A DNA stretch of 15,111 nt from JABCPH02 sp963524305 (GTDB lineage: Bacteria > Fusobacteriota > Fusobacteriia > Fusobacteriales > Leptotrichiaceae). The stretch is taken from the NCBI GenBank assembly GCA_963524305.1, contig CAURGH010000035.1, forward strand, positions 1-15,111, read 5' to 3'. Position numbers and translations under genes: made by a program. This document shows, piece by piece, positions 7,733-14,001 of this stretch. The notes under the pieces are model-generated. The model saw nothing but the letters and a program-made list of their open reading frames with translations. It ran no database searches and was not told the origin of the DNA. Position 1 is the stretch's first letter. The number at the start of each line of letters is the position of its first letter.

Positions 7733-7913
7733 TATTCTTTTATTTTTTTCCTTTCTAAAAATTTATTCAGTTTAAATTCATTTAAAAATTTATTTTTTGT
7801 GGTATTATAAGCTATATTAAAAATATTATATCCTAATTTTGGAAAAATAAAAAGATATAAATCAAATAAACTAATAATTTTTTTATAAATACAAAGAAGG
7901 AGAAGTGATACAA
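7733..7913. promoter_or_regulatory. Divergent intergenic region with - strand TATAAT boxes
   Basis: These 181 bp separate the response regulator (- strand) from the phosphatase (+ strand) and are almost entirely A and T. On the - strand there are two perfect TATAAT boxes, at 7825-7830 and 7804-7809. Neither has a good -35 box at 16-18 bases. On the + strand TATAAA at 7884-7889 is too close to the ribosome site to be convincing. I expect divergent promoters here but cannot fix them. I found no clear direct repeats that would mark a regulator-binding site. Confidence 0.3.
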
Positions 7914-8594
7914 TTGAAATTAACAAATTATATTTTTTCTGTAGATAAGTTCTTTTTTAAACATTTATCATATACTTCAGAGTCAAGTATTTTTCGCCAT
8001 TCAGAAATTACTGAAAAATTTTTTCGTTTTATTACTAAATTTGGAGAAGGATATTTTGAATTGTTGCTTACAGTTGTATTGCTATCATTCTTTTTAATCA
8101 ATAAAAAGAAATATAATTATTTAAAGAAATATATTTTAGCAGTAATTTTTACTTTACTTTCTACTCAAATTACGGTGAATGTAATGAAAGTTCTATTCGC
8201 AAGAGCAAGACCGTCGATAACTGTAAATCCTGATAGGTTTTATGGAATTATGACTTTGATTAAAAATACTTCATATTGGAAAGGAAGTTATGTATCTTTT
8301 CCATCAGGACACACAATTACTATTTGGGGAACAATTTGGATTTTATCTTTTATCATAAAAAGTAAAGCAATAAAAATACCGTTATTTGTCTTAGGAATTT
8401 TAGTAGGAATAAGCCGTATTTATTTGTTGCGTCACTGGACCACTGATGTTGTTACAAGCATTATTCTTTCATATTTTATTGCAAAATTTGTTCATAAAAA
8501 AATGTTTGGAAATAGAGAAAAAAATGTAAAGCTAAGTTTTTTTCAATATTATAGAAAATTAAATATTGGAATCTTTAAAAGAAGAGTTGTTTAA
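7914..8594 (+). CDS. PAP2-family membrane phosphatase
   Basis: This integral membrane phosphatase is of the type-2 phosphatidic acid phosphatase superfamily, which acts on lipid phosphates such as undecaprenyl pyrophosphate or phosphatidylglycerol phosphate. All three signature motifs are present: KVLFARARP (K-x6-RP), SFPSGHT (PSGH), and SRIYLLRHWTTD (SR-x5-H-x3-D). Hydrophobic stretches before, between and after them fit about five or six membrane helices, and the tail is basic and cytoplasmic. I chose the TTG at 7914 because AAGGAG (7897-7902) is 11 bases before it. An in-frame GTG at 7905 is only 2 bases from that site and would add three residues. Counted from the TTG the protein has 226 residues. 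The exact substrate is not readable. Undecaprenyl-PP recycling is plausible, and control by the adjacent two-component system is possible. Confidence 0.88.
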   Translation: MKLTNYIFSVDKFFFKHLSYTSESSIFRHSEITEKFFRFITKFGEGYFELLLTVVLLSFFLINKKKYNYLKKYILAVIFTLLSTQITVNVMKVLFARARPSITVNPDRFYGIMTLIKNTSYWKGSYVSFPSGHTITIWGTIWILSFIIKSKAIKIPLFVLGILVGISRIYLLRHWTTDVVTSIILSYFIAKFVHKKMFGNREKNVKLSFFQYYRKLNIGIFKRRVV

Positions 8595-8636
8595 TACATA
8601 ATAATTTTTACTAACTTTTTCAAATTATAAAGAATT

Positions 8637-8669
8637 GTTTAGAAAATAAATTTTAGACAGTTTTTTTTT
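8637..8669 (+). terminator. Weak terminator-like structure after the phosphatase gene
   Basis: GTTT (8637-8640) and AAAAT (8643-8647) can pair with ATTTT (8650-8654) and AGAC (8655-8658), leaving GA (8641-8642) unpaired. Nine T (8661-8669) follow after two bases. The stem is AT-rich with a wobble pair and a very short loop, so it is weak. The T tract 67 bp past the phosphatase stop is the stronger part of the evidence. Confidence 0.3.
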
Positions 8670-8720
8670 CTTTTTCAGTTTAACCTCATTTTTAAAACGT
8701 ATTTCTGTGCTATATTTATT

Positions 8721-8769
8721 AAAAAATACGCCTAGTATTTATGTTTTCAAATAAAAGACGTATTTTTTT
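8721..8769. terminator. Bidirectional terminator-like inverted repeat between convergent genes
   Basis: AAAAAATACG (8721-8730) and CGTATTTTTT (8759-8768) form a 10-bp perfect inverted repeat. TATTT (8736-8740) and AAATA (8748-8752) make an inner stem. Either strand would show a hairpin ending in a run of T or U, as expected between the phosphatase (+) and the AAA/nuclease array (-). Only two pairs of the outer stem are G-C, so stability is modest. A third CGTATTT at 8698-8704 could pair with the left arm instead. The rest of 8595-8809 shows no gene. Confidence 0.45.
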
Positions 8770-8809
8770 GAATTTTATGGGATGAATAAGAATGAATGAT
8801 ATTTATTAA

Positions 8810-10507
8810 TTATTCTCTTTCATACTTTACCTCAAATTCTTTCCCAAAAAAAGCAATTCCAATTTTTAAAACTTTCTCAACCCCAGCATTTCTCAAAGTA
8901 GAAGTGTATTCTTTTTCTTCAATTTGCTTTAATGCGATTTTACATTCATTTTCAAGTTTTTCATGAATCGTATCATTACTTAAATTTTCTGAGCTATTTA
9001 AAATTTTTAATTCAAAAATAATTCCTTCTTTTCTATCTAAAATATTTTTAGGTTTCAAAAGCAAATCATATCTGCCTTTTCCAGCAAAGCCATTTGACGT
9101 AATTTCATATTCATTTTTTAAAATCAAAATTATTCCAAGCATAAGTCCGTGATAAAACTGTTCTTTGTAAATTCCACTAACATCGAAAACTCCTGTATTT
9201 TCTAGTAAAATTTTATTCAATTCTAGTTTGAATTTTTCGATATCTCCATTTTTTAATGCATCTGTCATATCTAAAAAATTATCAGAATTTTTAAAATATA
9301 TTTCAATAAACATTTCAGAAAACATTTCTAAAATTTCTTTATTTGGAATTTTTAAACCAGTATTTTTAGAAATTGCATCATATTCTTCTTCTAAAGTTAA
9401 ATATCCGCTGTGAAAAAACAAATTCCAAATATTTTTCTCAAAATTAGCTTCCAGATTTCCAAAAGTCATATTGTCATTAATTCTTTTTGAAATACTTTTT
9501 TGATTTAATAATTTTGAAAAATCCTCAAAAATTTCATCTTTTAATTTTTGTAAATATAATTTTATCAAGCCATTTCCGCTTGTATTTACCCAATAAAGTT
9601 TCAATTTTCCTTTCTTTAAAAAATTAATAATTGACCATGGATTGTATACTTTTGTATCGCCAAACAAATACCCGTTATACCATCTCTGAACGTCACTTAA
9701 TTCATATTCTAAATCAAAATCTTTCAAAGATTCTTCCACTTCATTTTCAAGAAGACCAAAATATTCTGTAAATTCACTATCCAAAATCGTGTGGACTTCC
9801 AAATTATTCAACCCTGAAAAAATATTTTCCTTCGCAACTCTCAAAATACCAGTCATAATCCCCATTTCAAGATATTCATTGTCTTTTAAAACTAAGCCAT
9901 AGAATGTTTTGAAAAAACTAATTGCTTTATCGTAATAGCCTTTTATGTAAGAATCTATTATTGGTTGGTCATATTCATCTATCAAGAGTATGACTTTCCT
10001 TCCATAATATTCATACAAATATTTTGATAAGTTAAGAAGAGTTGCTTCCCACTCGACTGAATCGAGTCCTCGTCGAACAGAATTAAATTCTTCATTTTCA
10101 ATATCATCCATTTTTTCTGTCAAAAATTTGTAATCTCCGTATAATCGCTTTATAACACTTTTAATGCTTTTAAATCCATTTTCCCAATTTTCTTCATCAT
10201 AATTTCTAAACGAAATTGAAATTACTGGATAATTTCCTTGTTCTGTAAAATATTCACTTTTAGAAATATTTAATCCATCGAATAATTTTCTATTTTCCTC
10301 TTTGTTTTTAACATCAAAAAAGTATTTTAACATCGATATATTCAATGTTTTTCCAAATCTTCTTGGACGAGTAAATAATTTTACTTTTGAGCCATCGTCT
10401 AAGATATTTTCAATAAATTTTGTTTTATCGAAATAGTAGTAGTTTTTTGTAATGATTTCCTTAAAATCAGAAACACCGATTGGTAGTCGTTTTTTTCTAG
10501 TTTTCAT
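8810..10507 (-). CDS. AAA-ATPase-like / PD-(D/E)XK nuclease protein, copy A (a-a-a)
   Basis: This is the last gene (3' end) of the tandem array, 565 residues. Residues about 6-290 match the AAA-ATPase-like family. They show the LPIGVSDF opening, a P-loop RPRRFGKT (47-54; G52, K53, T54), Walker B VILLIDEYD (172-180, D177-E178) and MTGILRVAKENIFSGLNN (218-235). About 430-545 matches the linked PD-(D/E)XK nuclease family: GRYDLLL with D481 and FELK with E499 and K501. No signal peptide or membrane helix is seen. The family is widespread in tandem copies in host-associated anaerobes, and its biological role is not established; defence or mobile-element functions are speculation. AGGGAGG lies 6 bases before the ATG. 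Variable segments are V1 10040-10168, V2 9596-9802 and V3 9260-9502, all form a. The stretch 8862-9534 looks identical to 10592-11264 in copy B. Confidence 0.88.
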   Translation of the reverse strand: MKTRKKRLPIGVSDFKEIITKNYYYFDKTKFIENILDDGSKVKLFTRPRRFGKTLNISMLKYFFDVKNKEENRKLFDGLNISKSEYFTEQGNYPVISISFRNYDEENWENGFKSIKSVIKRLYGDYKFLTEKMDDIENEEFNSVRRGLDSVEWEATLLNLSKYLYEYYGRKVILLIDEYDQPIIDSYIKGYYDKAISFFKTFYGLVLKDNEYLEMGIMTGILRVAKENIFSGLNNLEVHTILDSEFTEYFGLLENEVEESLKDFDLEYELSDVQRWYNGYLFGDTKVYNPWSIINFLKKGKLKLYWVNTSGNGLIKLYLQKLKDEIFEDFSKLLNQKSISKRINDNMTFGNLEANFEKNIWNLFFHSGYLTLEEEYDAISKNTGLKIPNKEILEMFSEMFIEIYFKNSDNFLDMTDALKNGDIEKFKLELNKILLENTGVFDVSGIYKEQFYHGLMLGIILILKNEYEITSNGFAGKGRYDLLLKPKNILDRKEGIIFELKILNSSENLSNDTIHEKLENECKIALKQIEEKEYTSTLRNAGVEKVLKIGIAFFGKEFEVKYERE

Positions 10508-10539
10508 AATAATCCTCCCTTTTTATTATTTTCTTTTAA

Positions 10540-12237
10540 TTATTCTCTTTCATACTTTACCTCAAATTCTTTCCCAAAAAATGCAATCCCGATTTTTAAA
10601 ACTTTCTCAACCCCAGCATTTCTCAAAGTAGAAGTGTATTCTTTTTCTTCAATTTGCTTTAATGCGATTTTACATTCATTTTCAAGTTTTTCATGAATCG
10701 TATCATTACTTAAATTTTCTGAGCTATTTAAAATTTTTAATTCAAAAATAATTCCTTCTTTTCTATCTAAAATATTTTTAGGTTTCAAAAGCAAATCATA
10801 TCTGCCTTTTCCAGCAAAGCCATTTGACGTAATTTCATATTCATTTTTTAAAATCAAAATTATTCCAAGCATAAGTCCGTGATAAAACTGTTCTTTGTAA
10901 ATTCCACTAACATCGAAAACTCCTGTATTTTCTAGTAAAATTTTATTCAATTCTAGTTTGAATTTTTCGATATCTCCATTTTTTAATGCATCTGTCATAT
11001 CTAAAAAATTATCAGAATTTTTAAAATATATTTCAATAAACATTTCAGAAAACATTTCTAAAATTTCTTTATTTGGAATTTTTAAACCAGTATTTTTAGA
11101 AATTGCATCATATTCTTCTTCTAAAGTTAAATATCCGCTGTGAAAAAACAAATTCCAAATATTTTTCTCAAAATTAGCTTCCAGATTTCCAAAAGTCATA
11201 TTGTCATTAATTCTTTTTGAAATACTTTTTTGATTTAATAATTTTGAAAAATCCTCAAAAATTTTATCTTTTAATTTTTTTAAATATAATTTTATCAAGC
11301 TATTTCCGCTTGTATTTACCCAATAAGCTCCAAGTCTTTTTTCGTCCAAAAAGTTAATAATAGACCATGGATTATAAACTTTTGTGTCACCAAATAAGTA
11401 TCCGTTGTACCATTTTTGAACATCTAATAAATCATATTCTAATCCAAAATCTTTTAGGGCATCTTTAACTTCAGTTTCTAAAATTCCAAAATATTCTGTG
11501 AAACGTTTGTTAAGAATACTATGAACTTTTATATTATTTAATCCTGAAAAAATATTCTCTTTCGCAACTCTTAAAATACCAGTCATAATCCCCATTTCAA
11601 GGTATTCATTATCTTTTAAAACTAAGCCATAAAATGTTTTGAAAAAACTAATTGCCTTGTCGTAATAACCTTTTATGTAAGAATCTATTATTGGTTGGTC
11701 GTATTCATCTATCAAGAGTATGATTTTCTTTCCGTAATATTCGTACAAATATTTTGATAAATTCAAAAGAGACTCTTGCCATTCAGCATCATCTTCCTTT
11801 AAGCAAATCGCGTCAAAATCTTTTGAATCAATGTTATTCAAATTTTCTCTTAAGAATTGAAATTGATTGTACAGTCGTTTGATTTCTTTTTTTAGTGTTT
11901 TAAATCCATTTTCCCAATTTTCTTCATCATAATTTCTAAACGAAATTGAAATTACTGGATAATTTCCTTGTTCTGTAAAATATTCACTTTTAGAAATATT
12001 TAATCCATCGAATAATTTTCTATTTTCCTCTTTGTTTTTAACATCAAAAAAGTATTTTAACATCGATATATTCAATGTTTTTCCAAATCTTCTTGGACGA
12101 GTAAATAATTTTACTTTTGAGCCATCGTCTAAAATATTTTCAATAAATTTTGTTTTATCGAAATAGTAGTAGTCTTTTGTAATGATTTCCTTGAAATCAG
12201 AAACACCGATTGGTAGCCGTTTTTTTCTAGTTTTCAT
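10540..12237 (-). CDS. AAA-ATPase-like / PD-(D/E)XK nuclease protein, copy B (b-b-a)
   Basis: This copy has the same 565-residue length and layout as copy A. P-loop RPRRFGKT, Walker B IILLIDEYD and the nuclease D481, E499 and K501 are all intact, so it should be functional if A is. Its first 113 residues are almost the same as in A and C, with one visible change (D22 for N22). V1 (11770-11898) is form b, with TLKKEIKRLYNQFQFL in place of SIKSVIKRLYGDYKFL. V2 (11326-11532) is form b, with IKVHSILNKRF in place of LEVHTILDSEF. V3 (10990-11232) is form a. From V3 to the C-terminus the protein equals copy A. The ribosome site AGGGAGG is the same as in A. It starts 32 bp before copy A in the direction of transcription; with no terminator between them the two are likely co-transcribed. 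Confidence 0.88.
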   Translation of the reverse strand: MKTRKKRLPIGVSDFKEIITKDYYYFDKTKFIENILDDGSKVKLFTRPRRFGKTLNISMLKYFFDVKNKEENRKLFDGLNISKSEYFTEQGNYPVISISFRNYDEENWENGFKTLKKEIKRLYNQFQFLRENLNNIDSKDFDAICLKEDDAEWQESLLNLSKYLYEYYGKKIILLIDEYDQPIIDSYIKGYYDKAISFFKTFYGLVLKDNEYLEMGIMTGILRVAKENIFSGLNNIKVHSILNKRFTEYFGILETEVKDALKDFGLEYDLLDVQKWYNGYLFGDTKVYNPWSIINFLDEKRLGAYWVNTSGNSLIKLYLKKLKDKIFEDFSKLLNQKSISKRINDNMTFGNLEANFEKNIWNLFFHSGYLTLEEEYDAISKNTGLKIPNKEILEMFSEMFIEIYFKNSDNFLDMTDALKNGDIEKFKLELNKILLENTGVFDVSGIYKEQFYHGLMLGIILILKNEYEITSNGFAGKGRYDLLLKPKNILDRKEGIIFELKILNSSENLSNDTIHEKLENECKIALKQIEEKEYTSTLRNAGVEKVLKIGIAFFGKEFEVKYERE

Positions 12238-12270
12238 AATAATCCTCCCTTTTTTATTTATTTCTTTTAA

Positions 12271-13968
12271 TTATTCTCTTTCATACTTTACTTCAAACTC
12301 TTTCCCTAAAAACGCAATCCCGATTTTTAAAACTTTCTCAACCCCAGCATTTCTCAAAGTAGAAGTGTATTCTTTTTCTTCAATTTGCTTTAATGCGATT
12401 TTACATTCATTTTCAAGTTTTTCATGAATCGTATCATTACTTAAATTTTCTGAGCTATTTAAAATTTTTAACTCGAAAATAATTCCTTCTTTTCTATCTA
12501 AACTATTTTTAGGTTTCAAAAGTAGATCATATCTGCCTTTTCCAGCAAAGCCATTCGATGTAATTTCATATTCATTTCTTAAAATCAGAATTATTCCAAG
12601 CATAAGTCCGTGATAAAACTGTTCTTTGTAAGCTCCGCTAACATCGAAAACTCCTGTATTTTCGAGTAAAATTTTATTCAATTCTAGTTTGAATTTTTCA
12701 ATATCTCCATTTTTTAATGCGTTTGCAAATTTTGAAAAATTATTAGAGTTTCCAAAATAAACGTCGATAAACATTTTTGAAAACATTTTTAAAATTTCTT
12801 CATTTGGAATTTTTAAGTAAACTTCTTCATTAATTTCATCATATTCTTTGGCTAAAGTCAAATAACCGCTATGAAAAAACAAATTCCAAATATTTTTCTC
12901 AAAATCAGCTTCCAGATTTCCAAAAGTCATACTGTCATTAATCGTTTCAAAAATTTCTTCTTTATTCAACAATTTTGAAAAATCCTCAAAAATTTCATCT
13001 TTTAATTTTTGTAGATAAAGATGAATTAAGCCGTTTCCACTTGTATTTACCCAATAAGCTCCAAGTTTTTTTTCATCCAAGAAATTAATAATAGACCACG
13101 GATTATATACCTTTGTATCACCAAATAAGTATCCGTTGTACCATTTTTGAACATCTAATAAATCATATTCTAATCCAAAATCTTTTAGGGCATCTTTAAC
13201 TTCAGTTTCTAAAATTCCAAAATATTCTGTGAAACGTTTGTTAAGAATACTATGAACTTTTATATTGTTTAAACCTGAAAAAATATTTTCCTTCGCAACT
13301 CTCAAAATACCAGTCATAATCCCCATTTCAAGATATTCATTGTCTTTTAAAACTAAGCCATAGAATGTTTTAAAAAAGCTAATTGCTTTGTCGTAATAGC
13401 CTTTTATGTAAGAATCTATTATTGGTTGGTCATATTCATCAATTAAAATTATAACTTTTTTTCCATAATACTCGTACAAATATTTTGATAAGTTAAGAAG
13501 AGTTTCTTCCCACTCGACTGAATCGAGTCCTCGTCGAACAGAGTTAAATTCTTCAGTTTCAATATCATCCATTTTTTCTGTCAAAAATTTGTAGTCTCCG
13601 TATAATCGCTTTATAACACTTTTAATGCTTTTAAATCCATTTTCCCAATTTTCTTCATCATAATTTCTAAACGAAATTGAAATTACTGGATAATTTCCTT
13701 GTTCTGTAAAATATTCACTTTTAGAAATATTTAATCCATCGAATAATTTTCTATTTTCCTCTTTGTTTTTAACATCAAAAAAGTATTTTAACATCGATAT
13801 ATTCAATGTTTTTCCAAATCTTCTTGGACGAGTAAATAATTTTACTTTTGAGCCATCGTCTAAGATATTTTCAATAAATTTTGTTTTATCGAAATAGTAG
13901 TAGTTTTTTGTAATGATTTCCTTGAAATCAGAAACACCGATTGGTAACCGTTTTTTTCTAGTTTTCAT
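12271..13968 (-). CDS. AAA-ATPase-like / PD-(D/E)XK nuclease protein, copy C (a-b-b)
   Basis: This is another 565-residue full-length copy with an intact P-loop, Walker B (VIILIDEYD) and nuclease residues D481, E499 and K501. V1 (13501-13629) is form a, close to copy A. V2 (13057-13263) is form b, close to copy B. V3 (12721-12963) is form b, with KEEIFETINDS and a LAKEYDEINEEVYLKIP stretch, shared with copy D. The nuclease region differs slightly from A and B (A446 for I446, R464 for K464, S489 for I489, L554 for F554), so it has not been homogenised as recently. Its leader differs: AAAGGAGGAGC (about 13972-13982) is a stronger ribosome site than in A and B, which may raise its translation. 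It ends 33 bp before copy B. Confidence 0.88.
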   Translation of the reverse strand: MKTRKKRLPIGVSDFKEIITKNYYYFDKTKFIENILDDGSKVKLFTRPRRFGKTLNISMLKYFFDVKNKEENRKLFDGLNISKSEYFTEQGNYPVISISFRNYDEENWENGFKSIKSVIKRLYGDYKFLTEKMDDIETEEFNSVRRGLDSVEWEETLLNLSKYLYEYYGKKVIILIDEYDQPIIDSYIKGYYDKAISFFKTFYGLVLKDNEYLEMGIMTGILRVAKENIFSGLNNIKVHSILNKRFTEYFGILETEVKDALKDFGLEYDLLDVQKWYNGYLFGDTKVYNPWSIINFLDEKKLGAYWVNTSGNGLIHLYLQKLKDEIFEDFSKLLNKEEIFETINDSMTFGNLEADFEKNIWNLFFHSGYLTLAKEYDEINEEVYLKIPNEEILKMFSKMFIDVYFGNSNNFSKFANALKNGDIEKFKLELNKILLENTGVFDVSGAYKEQFYHGLMLGIILILRNEYEITSNGFAGKGRYDLLLKPKNSLDRKEGIIFELKILNSSENLSNDTIHEKLENECKIALKQIEEKEYTSTLRNAGVEKVLKIGIAFLGKEFEVKYERE

Positions 13969-14001
13969 GATGCTCCTCCTTTTTTTATCATTTTCTTTTA
14001 A

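Noticed and set aside
7732..7926. 64-codon frame on the - strand directly before the response regulator, ending with a TAATG overlap
   Set aside because: It could only start at a TTG that has no ribosome site, it overlaps the start of the phosphatase gene, and it consists of A/T-rich codons (Ile, Leu, Lys, Phe, Asn) as expected for random open frames here.
10051..10067. 6-bp inverted repeat ACTCGA/TCGAGT with a 5-base centre in V1 of copies A and C, as a site-specific recombination site
   Set aside because: It is present only in the form-a V1 copies, sits inside coding sequence, is short, and no recombinase gene is visible. Chance is the simpler reading.
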